DNA from: VAZQ01 sp963841705
Lineage (GTDB): Bacteria > Pseudomonadota > Alphaproteobacteria > Rhizobiales > Xanthobacteraceae
Assembly: GCA_963841705.1 (NCBI GenBank)
Contig: CAWJDY010000043.1
Span: 54,092 to 118,091, forward strand
DNA: 64,000 nt
Direction of reading: 5' to 3'
The translations under genes were made by a program, and so were the position numbers. This document shows positions 50,033 to 58,326 of this stretch, piece by piece (the stretch's first letter is position 1; the number at the start of each line of letters is the position of its first letter). The notes beneath the pieces were generated by a model. The model saw nothing but the letters and a program-made list of their open reading frames with translations. It had not been told where the DNA came from and ran no database searches.

Positions 50033-51019
50033 CTACGCGAGCAACGATTGTCGCAGCACGTCGGGATTGACCACGTTGATCGGTTTTCCCGCGGCGTAGG
50101 CCGTGATCTGATCGAAGATATCGCTGAACTGCACCTCGTATTCCTCGCGCGAGACGTAGCCGAGGTGCGGCGTGCACACCACGTTATCCATTTGGAGCAG
50201 GGGATGCTTGGTGTCGAGCATCGGCTCGTCTTCGTAGACATCGACCGCAGCGAGCCCCGGCCGTCCCGCGCGCAGCGCATCGACGAGCGCGCCGCGCTCG
50301 ATCAGCGGCGCGCGGCTGGTATTGACGATAAGGGCGGTCGGTTTCATGCGCGTGAGATCGGCGGCAGTTACGATCCCGCGGGTGGCATCGACGAGGCGCA
50401 TGTGCAGCGAGATGACGTCGCATTCCTGGAAGAACGCCTCCTTGCCCGGTGGGGTCGCGTAGCCGTCCGCTCGCGCGCGGGCGAGTGAAGCTTCGCGTGC
50501 CCAAACGCACACGTTCATCCCGAACGCCCTGCCATAGCCGGCCACTACGCTGCCGATACGGCCGTAGCCATAGACGCCTAACGTCTTGCCTCGCAGCGTG
50601 CTGCCGACCCCGATCTGCCAGTGGCCGGCTTTTAACGATGCCATCTGCTGCGGAATCCGGCGCATGGCTGCAAGGATGAGGCCCCAGGTGAGCTCGGCCG
50701 TGGCATAGGACGGCGTGCCCATGTGCAGGCTCGACGACACCACGATGCCTTGGCGCGTGCACGCGTCGACATCTATGTGCGGATAGACGCTGCGCTGGCT
50801 GATGAGCTTGAGCGCGGGCAGGCGCTCGATCAGCGGGGCGCGGATCGCCGTGCGCTCGCGGATCAGCACGAGCGCCTGCGTGTCGCGCAATCGCTCCGCC
50901 AGGGCGTCGGTGTCCTGGACGTGATCGTTCCAGATCGTGATTTGGTGCCCGGTCAGTTTCTTGAAGCAGGCCAGCGTGCGAACGGTGTCGTGATAGTCGT
51001 CGAGAATGGTGATGTTCAT
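50033..51019 (-). CDS. D-2-hydroxyacid dehydrogenase family protein
   Basis: 328 residues. NAD-binding GKTLGVYGYGRIGSVVAGYGRAFGMNV, catalytic Arg region VNTSRAPLIERGALVDAL, Glu in EDEP and His in NVVCTPHLGYVSREEYEVQF. The start overlaps the upstream GMC oxidoreductase stop, so the pair is co-translated. The substrate is an unidentified 2-hydroxy acid. Confidence 0.92.
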   Translation of the reverse strand: MNITILDDYHDTVRTLACFKKLTGHQITIWNDHVQDTDALAERLRDTQALVLIRERTAIRAPLIERLPALKLISQRSVYPHIDVDACTRQGIVVSSSLHMGTPSYATAELTWGLILAAMRRIPQQMASLKAGHWQIGVGSTLRGKTLGVYGYGRIGSVVAGYGRAFGMNVCVWAREASLARARADGYATPPGKEAFFQECDVISLHMRLVDATRGIVTAADLTRMKPTALIVNTSRAPLIERGALVDALRAGRPGLAAVDVYEDEPMLDTKHPLLQMDNVVCTPHLGYVSREEYEVQFSDIFDQITAYAAGKPINVVNPDVLRQSLLA

Positions 51020-52644
51020 TAGCGGGCGTCCTCGCGGATCATGGCCGCGCCCTTCTCCGCGATCATCATGGTGGGAGCATTGGTGTTGCCGGAGGTGATG
51101 GTGGGCATCACGGAAGCATCGATCACTCGCAGGCGCTCGATTCCGATGAGGCGCAGGCGATCGTCGACGACAGCAAGCGGGTCGGTTGGGCGGCCCATCT
51201 TGGCCGTGCCGACGGGGTGAAAGATGGTGGTCCCGATATCGCCTGCCGCCTTGATCAGCGCCGCATCATCGTCGCCCACCGCGGGGCCGGGGAGATATTC
51301 ATCGGGCTTGAAGCGCGCGAGCGACGGCTGGAGCACGATCCGGCGTGCCACCCGAATGGAGTGGGCCGCGACCCGGCGGTCCTCATAGGTGGACAAATAG
51401 TTGGGCTTGATGATCGGCTTCTGCTCGGGAGCGAGCGAGCGCAGGCGCACGAAACCGCGGCTCGTCGGCTGCAGGTTGCAGACGCTCGCGGTGAACGCCG
51501 GAAAGAGGTGCAGCGGGTCGCCGAACTTCTCGAGCGAGAGCGGCTGCACATGGAATTGGATGTTGGCGCGCTCGCGTGACGGATCGGAGCGCGTGAACAG
51601 GCCGAGCTGCGAGGGCGCCATGGTCAACGGCCCGCGGCGAAACAGCGCATAATCGAGGCCCATGCGGGCGCGGGACAGCGGCGAGCGGTACATCTCGTTG
51701 AGCGTCCTGACGCCCGAGACCTTGTAGATGAGGCGAAGCTGCAGGTGATCCTGCAGATTCTCCCCCACCCCTCGCCGGTCCAGCGCGACCGGGATGCCGA
51801 GAGCTTTCAGCTCGGTGCCGGGCCCGATCCCGGAGAGCTTGAGAACTACAATAGAGCCGATGGCGCCGGCGGCGAGAATCACCTCGCCGCGGCAACGCGC
51901 CAGCTTCGATGCGCCGTCATGGCGCCAGCGCACGCCGGCGGCGCGCTTGCCTTCCAGCACGACCGCTTCGACAAGAGCATCGGGTTCCAGCCGCAGGTTC
52001 TGCCGCTTCAGCACCGGCTTGAGAAAGCCTCGGGCGGCGGACCAGCGCCGCCCGCGCTTCTGATTGACATGAAAAATGCAGCAGCCCTCGTTGTCGCCGG
52101 TGTTGAAATCGGCGATCGATTTGATGCCGGCCTCCTGTGCGGCGGCGCGAAACGCATCGAGGATGTCCCAGCGCACGCGCGGCGCATCGATGCGCCATTC
52201 CCCACCCGTGCCGTGCGCCTCGCTTGCCCCGAGGAAATGGTCCTGGTGACGCTTGAAGAAGGGTAGCACGTCGTCCCAGCCCCAGCCGGTGAGCCCGAGC
52301 TGGCGCCAATGGTCGTAATCGGCGGCCTGACCGCGCATGTAGATCATGGCGTTGATGGCGGACGAGCCGCCTATCACCTTGCCGCGGGGATAATGCAGGC
52401 TGCGCCCGTTGAGGCCTTCCTCGGGCTCGGTACGGAACATCCAATCGGCCCGCGGATTGCCGATGGCAAAGAGATAGCCGACCGGGATGTGAAACCAGAT
52501 CCAGTTGTCGTTCCCGCCGGCTTCGAGCAGGAGCACGCGTGCTGCGGGATCGGCAGAGAGCCGGTTCGCGAGGATGCAGCCGGCCGAGCCCGCGCCGATG
52601 ATGATGTAGTCGTACTCGCCGTCGCTCCGCGGCTCACTGTCCAT
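51019..52644 (-). CDS. GMC-family FAD oxidoreductase (choline dehydrogenase-like)
   Basis: 541 residues from ATG 52644 (MDSEPRSDGEYDYIIIGAGSAGCILANRLS, the FAD motif). Family signature 1 HYPRGKVIGGSSAINAMIYMRG and signature 2 AAGAIGSIVVLKLSGIGP are present, as are the C-terminal GTAKMGRPTDPLAVVDDRLR and VIDASVMPTITSGNTNAPTMMIAEK. It oxidises a primary alcohol group; with the downstream hydroxyacid dehydrogenase it could process an alcohol-to-acid route. Actual substrate unknown. Confidence 0.93.
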   Translation of the reverse strand: MDSEPRSDGEYDYIIIGAGSAGCILANRLSADPAARVLLLEAGGNDNWIWFHIPVGYLFAIGNPRADWMFRTEPEEGLNGRSLHYPRGKVIGGSSAINAMIYMRGQAADYDHWRQLGLTGWGWDDVLPFFKRHQDHFLGASEAHGTGGEWRIDAPRVRWDILDAFRAAAQEAGIKSIADFNTGDNEGCCIFHVNQKRGRRWSAARGFLKPVLKRQNLRLEPDALVEAVVLEGKRAAGVRWRHDGASKLARCRGEVILAAGAIGSIVVLKLSGIGPGTELKALGIPVALDRRGVGENLQDHLQLRLIYKVSGVRTLNEMYRSPLSRARMGLDYALFRRGPLTMAPSQLGLFTRSDPSRERANIQFHVQPLSLEKFGDPLHLFPAFTASVCNLQPTSRGFVRLRSLAPEQKPIIKPNYLSTYEDRRVAAHSIRVARRIVLQPSLARFKPDEYLPGPAVGDDDAALIKAAGDIGTTIFHPVGTAKMGRPTDPLAVVDDRLRLIGIERLRVIDASVMPTITSGNTNAPTMMIAEKGAAMIREDAR

Positions 52645-52969
52645 GTGGATGCCCGCTCGCTGATGTCGGCCCAATGTGCGCAGGCCCCTTCGCCTTGGCA
52701 ACCGGCTATCGCGTATGGGCTGTCGTCCCGGCCAAGCGAGCCCGGCTTAACCGAGCTCGATCGGCCGGAATGACAGGGAACAATGCACTCGAAATTCCCA
52801 TGCCAAGGGTCTAAACTGTTGAATGCGGTCTTGGTCGCGCCGTAAGCGCGATCCTGCTCCGGAACGGCGCTTCCGGATCGGCCGCTTCCCGATTACAGCC
52901 CGGCCTGACCGAAGGTTGCCGGAAACGGCGTGGCGCATCGGTGCCGCGCCATGCTCATGGAGCGCCGCC

Positions 52970-53737
52970 ATGCGCGTCATCATTGCGCTCGTCTTCATCG
53001 CAGCCGTCTCGGCGCTCACGCCAGCCGCCGCGGCGTCGCCCGCCATCACCGTGTTCGCCGCAGCTTCGCTCAAGAACGCGCTCGATGCGGCCGACGCCGC
53101 TTTCACCACGAAGACCGGCATCAATGTAACACCAAGCTATGCCGCCAGCTCCGCGCTGATGAAGCAGATCGAGAACGGCGCGCCCGCGGACGCGTTTTTC
53201 TCCGCCGACATCGACTGGATGGACTATGGCGCGGAACGAAAGCTCATCGACACCAGCACCAGGATCGATCTTCTCGGCAACCGGCTGGTGCTGATCGCGC
53301 CCAAGGAGTCGAATATCGACGCGGTTACGATCGCGCCCGGCTTCGACCTTGCTCGGCTCGCTGGCAATGGTCGGATCGTAACCGGCGATGTGCGCTCTGT
53401 CCCGGTCGGGCGCTACGCCAAGGCCGCGCTCGAGAAGCTCGGCGCATGGGAACAAGCGCGCGCGAAATTCGCCATGGCAGAGAACGTGCGCGCGGCGCTC
53501 ACTCTCGTCGCTCGCGGGGAGGCCACGCTGGGCATCGTCTATGCGACCGACGCCAAGGTAGAGCCGAACGTGAAGGTGGTCGGTGTTTTCCCCCCCGATG
53601 CAACACCACCGATCGTCTATCCCGTTGCGCTCACACCCGGCGCGCGACCCCAAGCCGTGCAGTATCTCTCGTTCCTGCGCTCTCCGACTGCCAAGTCCAT
53701 CTTCGAAGCGCACGGTTTTACGTTCCTGCCCAAATGA
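52970..53737 (+). CDS. modA: Molybdate ABC transporter substrate-binding protein
   Basis: 255 residues with signal peptide (MRVIIALVFIAAVSALTPAAAA). ITVFAAASLKNALDAADAAFTTKTG, ASSALMKQIENGAPADAFFSADIDWMDY, DVRSVPVGRYAKAAL and ARGEATLGIVYATDA are the ModA ligand-binding segments for molybdate or tungstate. First gene of modABC; its stop overlaps the modB start (ATGA). Confidence 0.95.
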   Translation: MRVIIALVFIAAVSALTPAAAASPAITVFAAASLKNALDAADAAFTTKTGINVTPSYAASSALMKQIENGAPADAFFSADIDWMDYGAERKLIDTSTRIDLLGNRLVLIAPKESNIDAVTIAPGFDLARLAGNGRIVTGDVRSVPVGRYAKAALEKLGAWEQARAKFAMAENVRAALTLVARGEATLGIVYATDAKVEPNVKVVGVFPPDATPPIVYPVALTPGARPQAVQYLSFLRSPTAKSIFEAHGFTFLPK

Positions 53738-54429
53738 TCGAGCTGTCCCCCGACGAATGGGTCGCGATCAGGCTGTCGCTCCGGATTGCAGTCGTCGCCA
53801 CCGTCGTTGCGCTCCCATTCGGGCTTGCGGTCGCGTGGTTGCTGGCGCGCAAGCGCTTTTACGGCAAGGCGCTGCTCGACGGGCTCATCCACCTGCCGCT
53901 CGTGCTGCCGCCGGTCGTTACCGGTTATCTCCTCCTCATCTCGTTTGGGCGGCGCGGGCCCATCGGCGCATTCCTCGCCGACTATTTCGGCATCGTGTTC
54001 TCGTTCCGCTGGACCGGAGCGGCGCTCGCCTGCGGGGTGATGGGCTTCCCCTTGCTGGTGCGTCCGCTGCGACTTGCGATCGAGGCAATCGACCGCAAGC
54101 TCGAAGATGCGGCCGCCACCCTTGGCGCCGATCGTCTCTGGGTGTTCCTCACCGTTACCTTGCCGCTCGCGCTTCCCGGATTGATCGCAGGCATGGTGCT
54201 CTGCTTCGCCAAGGCGCTCGGCGAGTTTGGGGCGACCATTACGTTCGTCTCCAACATCCCCGGCGAGACGCAGACGATCTCGGCCGCCATCTACACGTTC
54301 ACCCAGACGCCCGGCGGCGATGCGGCGGCCGGACGGTTGGTGCTGGTGGCGATTCTCATCTCGCTCGCAGCGCTGATTGCCGCGGAGTGGCTGGCCCGGC
54401 GTGCCGGCATGCGCTTTCACGGAGAATGA
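53734..54429 (+). CDS. modB: Molybdate ABC transporter permease
   Basis: 231 residues with about five membrane spans and the binding-protein-dependent transport motif FLTVTLPLALPGLIAGMVLCFAKALGEFGATITFVSNIPGETQTI (EAA-loop region preceding). MIELSPDEWVAIRLSLRIAV is a standard ModB start. It overlaps modA by four bases and precedes modC by one. Confidence 0.95.
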   Translation: MIELSPDEWVAIRLSLRIAVVATVVALPFGLAVAWLLARKRFYGKALLDGLIHLPLVLPPVVTGYLLLISFGRRGPIGAFLADYFGIVFSFRWTGAALACGVMGFPLLVRPLRLAIEAIDRKLEDAAATLGADRLWVFLTVTLPLALPGLIAGMVLCFAKALGEFGATITFVSNIPGETQTISAAIYTFTQTPGGDAAAGRLVLVAILISLAALIAAEWLARRAGMRFHGE

Positions 54430-54430
54430 C

Positions 54431-55159
54431 GTGCTCTCGCTCGATGTGGAGAAGCGTCTGGGCGAGTTTTTCATCAGCGCGCGCTTCGAAAGCGCCGGCG
54501 GCGTCACCGCGATGTTCGGAGCTTCGGGCGCGGGCAAGACCACGCTTGTCAACATGATTGCCGGTCTGATTGCGCCGGACCGGGGCCGGATCAGGCTCGA
54601 TGGCGCTGCGCTGTTCAACTCCTCGAGCGCCATCAACGTACCGGTTCACCGGCGCGGGATCGGCTACGTTTTCCAGGAAGGCCGCCTGTTTCCCCATCTC
54701 ACCGTGGCGGCCAACCTCGACTATGGCCGGCGCATGCGCGCGCTCCTCCGTGATCCCTTCGAGATGGAACGGATCGTGCGTCTCCTCGACATCGGGCATC
54801 TGCTCGATCGGCGACCGGGAAAGCTGTCGGGCGGCGAGCGGCAGCGGGTCGCTGTCGGCCGCGCGCTGCTGATGCGGCCACGCCTGCTGCTCCTCGATGA
54901 GCCGCTTGCCTCCCTCGACGAAACCAGGAAGCGCGAGATCCTCCCCTATTTCGAAAAGCTCCGCGACGAGGCGCGCGTTCCGATGGTTTACGTCAGCCAC
55001 AATGCCGGCGAGCTCTCGCGTCTCGCCACTTCGGTGGTGTGGCTCGACGGCGGGCGCGTCGCCGCAGTGGGCGGCGTAGAGCTGCTCGCGCCTGGGGCTG
55101 TAGGATCCTGCGCGATGGGTGAGGTCGCGTGGCATTGCACGCGGGAACATGATCTATGA
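54431..55159 (+). CDS. modC: Molybdate ABC transporter ATPase, lacking the C-terminal Mop domain
   Basis: 242 residues from GTG 54431 (VLSLDVEKRLGEFFISARFE). Walker A GASGAGKTT, Q-loop FQEGRLFPHLTV, signature LSGGERQRVAVGRAL, Walker B LLLLDEPLASLD. Usual ModC is about 350 residues with a C-terminal TOBE/Mop molybdate-sensing domain; here the protein stops shortly after DGGRVAAVGGVELL with only a short tail (CAMGEVAWHCTREHDL), so this domain is missing. Confidence 0.92.
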   Translation: MLSLDVEKRLGEFFISARFESAGGVTAMFGASGAGKTTLVNMIAGLIAPDRGRIRLDGAALFNSSSAINVPVHRRGIGYVFQEGRLFPHLTVAANLDYGRRMRALLRDPFEMERIVRLLDIGHLLDRRPGKLSGGERQRVAVGRALLMRPRLLLLDEPLASLDETRKREILPYFEKLRDEARVPMVYVSHNAGELSRLATSVVWLDGGRVAAVGGVELLAPGAVGSCAMGEVAWHCTREHDL

Positions 55160-55359
55160 GCCCTTCGTCTCGTTTGCGTCCAAGTCGAAGTCCTTCCCAC
55201 TGCGAGAGGAATTACGATCTCACCGTCAATTATCGGTGTTGGGGCGGGTGCCATTGGCTTCCCCTGCCTGCAAATCCCTGTAAAGGGGGCGGGGCGACAT
55301 CCAAAACCTGAAAAAAAGTGAGTACCAACAAGGACATACGCCGAAATGGCAGGATCCGG

Positions 55360-55401
55360 AACAGGGAAGAACAGGAAATAACAGGGAAATAACAGGGAAA
55401 T
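55360..55401. repeat. Short direct repeats AACAGGGAAAT
   Basis: Four near-copies of AACAGGGAAAT/AACAGGAAAT stand in tandem with a period of 10-11 bases. A related AACAGGAAATTT lies at 49968-49979. The surrounding gap (55160-55438) holds no gene. Confidence 0.65.
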
Positions 55402-55438
55402 GACCTGGGGTGCAGTGATTCATGACCCAACGTCGCGA

Positions 55439-55528
55439 TCACCGCTCCCAGCGAGAGATGGATGCCTTGTTTCGCGATCCTCGCGGTCGGCCCGCCGGGT
55501 TACCGCTTTGGCCTTTTTGGAACTGCAT
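55439..55528 (-). pseudogene. N-terminal fragment of a DUF5681-type protein
   Basis: ATG 55528, preceded by AGGAGG, opens MQFQKGQSGNPAGRPRGSRNKASISRWER and stops. The FxKGQSGNPAGRPxGSRNKA segment is the hallmark start of DUF5681 proteins (phage or mobile-element small terminase-like); the remaining 70 or more residues are missing, so only a relic or a 29-residue peptide remains. Confidence 0.6.
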
Positions 55529-55577
55529 GCATTGTCCTCCTTTTGCGAAGCGGCCGACAGTAGACGGACGATTGGCC

Positions 55578-55614
55578 AAACAAAAAGCCCGGCGCGGGAG
55601 ACCGGGCCGGGCTT
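55578..55614 (-). terminator. Rho-independent terminator, minus strand
   Basis: On the minus strand AAGCCCGGC (55614-55606) pairs with GCCGGGCTT (55593-55585), followed by TTTTTGTTTG. It would end transcripts coming from the right, where only a decayed TPR gene is left. Confidence 0.65.
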
Positions 55615-55899
55615 CTCTCACAGCTTTCTAAGATTAGCGACTCATAGCAACGTTTTGTTACAATGTCAAGATATCAAGCGACAGATTTCAAGCAAAGTTT
55701 GTGTCGGGAGCACACGAATTGTCCGGTTTTCTGCCGCCTTGCAGCGATTTAAAAGGAAGCCGAAAGCAATAAACAAAAAGTCGTTTACACGTTACGAGAC
55801 TCATGTATAGTTGGTTATCCTCCAGAATTGCGAAGATGACGAGCGCGAGAAAGAATTTTCCCGCGCATAGGCTGTTTGGGCGCAGGAGCCGGCATGAAA

Positions 55900-56262
55900 T
55901 CCGGTCCATGCACATCACATCAGCCGTCATCATGTATGACTCTCTCGCCTTCCATCGCCATGCACGTGTTTTGTGCCCGCTGAAATGTGCGTAGGCGGCG
56001 ATCCCGTGGTAGACCGCCGAAAACGGATCGCGTGGACTTAGGCGCAGTGCTCGGCCTGCAGCCAGTTTGGCTTCTTCCCAGCGCCCGCAGACAGCGCCAG
56101 GCCGTAAAGACCCTGGGCGAGAGAGAAGTTCGGATTGAGCCGCAGTGCCATTTCGAGCTCGGCGAGGGAATCATCGAAGCGTCGAGCAAACAAATAGACA
56201 CAACCTAAGGCGTAGTGCGCGAGAAAAGGAGCTCTTGTAGGGGCGGGTTTATGTGGATCCGA
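55900..56262 (-). pseudogene. TPR C-terminal remnant of an adenylate-cyclase-type regulator, frameshifted
   Basis: One frame reads APFLAHYALGCVYLFARRFDDSLAELEMALRLNPNFSLAQGLYGLALS, a TPR pattern; after a shift near 56100-56060 a second frame reads EEAKLAAGRALRLSPRDPFSAVYHGIAAYAHF, the usual continuation in cyclase/TPR proteins of rhizobia. No 5' part remains because the K+/H+ antiporter gene follows at 56274. The rest of 55529-56273 has no gene that I recognise. Confidence 0.65.
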
Positions 56263-56273
56263 AGGAAGCGAGC

Positions 56274-58055
56274 TCAACCGAGCGCGACCCACAGGCGCAA
56301 GGCCAACTTTTTTGCCCTGACCCAGAGCGTCGCCGCCTCATCGTCCTCGTCCGCCAGCTGCAAACCGACGGTGCTGACGCGGCCGCCGGTTACGCGATGC
56401 GCCACCAGCGCAATCGGCCCGAGCGGCACCACGTCACCGGGCTTTGGCGGCCGGCGAAGCTCTTCGGCCATGTGCTCCGCCAGCGTGATGGAGGCCGCCT
56501 CCGGTGCAATGGTGAGGCCATAGATCTCCGCCACTGCGCCGAGGGTCGCGTCGCCGGAGACGAAGAAGTCACCCAGAAGGCGCGGGTCCGGCGAAGCTGG
56601 CGGCGGCATGCTGACGAAAAAACGGTCGAGCGCCTGCGCCTTCTCCGGCGGTGCGAGCAAGTAAACGTAGTCGCCCTGCCGCACCGGCTCGGCTTCCGCC
56701 GGGCTGAGAATCTTCTCTGCTCGCACCACCAGGGTCGGCCGCGCCCACGAAGGCAACAGTCTGCGCGTGAGATAGGGGCTGTTGGCGGAAAGCGGATAAC
56801 CGACGATCTCCTGTGCCAATTGGCCTGGCAGATCCAGCTCGACCCGGCGGGGCAGCGGATCGTGGCGCGGAAAGGCAATGCCCAACCACCGCGCCGCAGG
56901 TGCAATGGTCCAGCCCTGAACCAGAAGCGATACGAGCACGACGACAAAGGCGATATCAAAATACAGGTAAGCCTTGGGCAAACCCACCAGCAACGGAATG
57001 GACGCAAGAAAGATACCGACAGCGCCGCGCAAGCCGACCCACGCGATGAATATTTTCTCTCGCCATGCAAAGCGAAAGGGCGCCAGGCACAGAAACACCG
57101 CGATCGGACGGCCGATGAGCATGAGGCTTGCCGCCACCGCGAGTGCCGGCCACACGCTTCCCATGAGCCGCAGCGGCCACACGAGAAGTCCCAGCAACAC
57201 GAACATCACGATTTGCGCCAGCCAGGTGACCGCATCCAGGAACACGATGACGGTATTGTGTGCGCGTGTTGGCCGATTACCGAGCACGAGGCCGGCGAGA
57301 TAGACTGCGAGAAAGCCCGAGGCATGCACCGCGGCGGCGAGTCCGAAGATGACGACCGCACCGGTGGCAACAAATGGCGCGTGCAAGCCCTGCGCCAGGT
57401 TCAGCCGGTTAAGCACGAGCTCCATGGCACGGCCGCCGAGCACCCCGATTATGGTGCCGAGGATCGCCTGCTCCGCCAGCACTTGCACGACATGCTGCCA
57501 GGACCGGTCGCCCACTGCGAGAAATTCGACCAGCAGGATGGTGAGCAGCACCGCGAAGGGGTCGTTGCTCCCCGATTCCACTTCGAGGGTTGCACTCACT
57601 CGCGGGCGCAGACGCAAGCCGCGCGCATGCATCAGAAAGAACACGGCAGCGGCATCGGTGGAGGCTACGACCGCGCCGACGAGCAGACCTTCGATCCAGC
57701 GCAGATCGAACAAGAATGCCGCGATCGGCGCAGTGATTGCCGCCGTCAGCAGTACTCCCGCCGTTGCGAGCGTGACGGCGGGGCCCAGCACGCTGCGGAA
57801 TGTGGCAAACCGCGTCCGCAGGCCGCCGTCGAAGAGAATGAGCGCAAGGGCGATCGAACCGACAGCGTAGGTCGTTCGTACGTCATCGAACTTGAGTCCC
57901 AGCGGCCCGGATTCGCCTGCGAGCATGCCCACCAGCAGGAACACCAGGAGAAGCGGCGCCCCGAAGCGCATGGCAACCAGGCTCGACATGATCCCCGCGA
58001 GCACCAGGAGGCCACCGAGCAGGATGCCGATGCTGATCGCGTCGAGAGACCCCAT
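56274..58055 (-). CDS. K+/H+ antiporter (NhaP2/CvrA type)
   Basis: 593 residues. About twelve membrane spans of the CPA1 family with the ion-binding region VVASTDAAAVFFLM (TDxxAV), ESGSNDPFAVLL (ND motif) and WVGLRGAVGIFLA. Residues from about 400 on form cytosolic RCK/TrkA-C-like and CorC_HlyC-like domains (AEPVRQGDYVYLLAPPEKAQALDRFF; DATLGAVAEIYGL). It expels K+ or Na+ in exchange for protons for pH and volume control. Confidence 0.93.
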   Translation of the reverse strand: MGSLDAISIGILLGGLLVLAGIMSSLVAMRFGAPLLLVFLLVGMLAGESGPLGLKFDDVRTTYAVGSIALALILFDGGLRTRFATFRSVLGPAVTLATAGVLLTAAITAPIAAFLFDLRWIEGLLVGAVVASTDAAAVFFLMHARGLRLRPRVSATLEVESGSNDPFAVLLTILLVEFLAVGDRSWQHVVQVLAEQAILGTIIGVLGGRAMELVLNRLNLAQGLHAPFVATGAVVIFGLAAAVHASGFLAVYLAGLVLGNRPTRAHNTVIVFLDAVTWLAQIVMFVLLGLLVWPLRLMGSVWPALAVAASLMLIGRPIAVFLCLAPFRFAWREKIFIAWVGLRGAVGIFLASIPLLVGLPKAYLYFDIAFVVVLVSLLVQGWTIAPAARWLGIAFPRHDPLPRRVELDLPGQLAQEIVGYPLSANSPYLTRRLLPSWARPTLVVRAEKILSPAEAEPVRQGDYVYLLAPPEKAQALDRFFVSMPPPASPDPRLLGDFFVSGDATLGAVAEIYGLTIAPEAASITLAEHMAEELRRPPKPGDVVPLGPIALVAHRVTGGRVSTVGLQLADEDDEAATLWVRAKKLALRLWVALG

Positions 58056-58224
58056 GCCGGATCGTTCCTCCGTCGCCGCCTACCATTGCCCTGATCAGTG
58101 TCGCCTCACGTAGAAGTCGTTGGGTGGGTTTGCTGTACAAGCCGGCTGCCCGCAGCCGCCTTGTACGGTATAACCCACCGCCCGGACACGGTGGGTTACG
58201 CCAGCGAGCCGGTTGAAGCCGGCA

Positions 58225-58252
58225 ACCGATCTCGGGTTTACCCGAGATCGGC
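58225..58252. repeat. 28-bp palindrome, same family as tRNA insert at 19470
   Basis: CCGATCTCGGGT and AC-CCGAGATCGG arms around a TT centre. The same CTCGGGTxTACCCGAG heart occurs inside the tRNA-like gene at 19470-19497. Confidence 0.8.
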
Positions 58253-58263
58253 AAACAACGATT

Positions 58264-58291
58264 GCCCAAGTCGGCTATAGCCGACTTGGGC
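58264..58291. repeat. 28-bp palindrome, same family as tRNA inserts at 19428 and 19792
   Basis: Perfect 14-base arms (GCCCAAGTCGGCTA and its complement). It shares AAGTCGGC with the insert in the initiator-like tRNA. Between 58100 and 58320 there are further GGTGGGTT/AACCCACC and GTACAAG/CTTGTAC dyads, so the whole gap is a repeat mosaic. Confidence 0.85.
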
Positions 58292-58326
58292 GGCTAACCC
58301 GCCCTATTTAGGGAGCGCAAGTTAAG

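Noticed and set aside
56253..58094. 613-codon plus-strand frame opposite the K+/H+ antiporter
   Set aside because: Antisense to a clear membrane transporter; extremely rich in His, Arg, Glu and Gln, a typical shadow.
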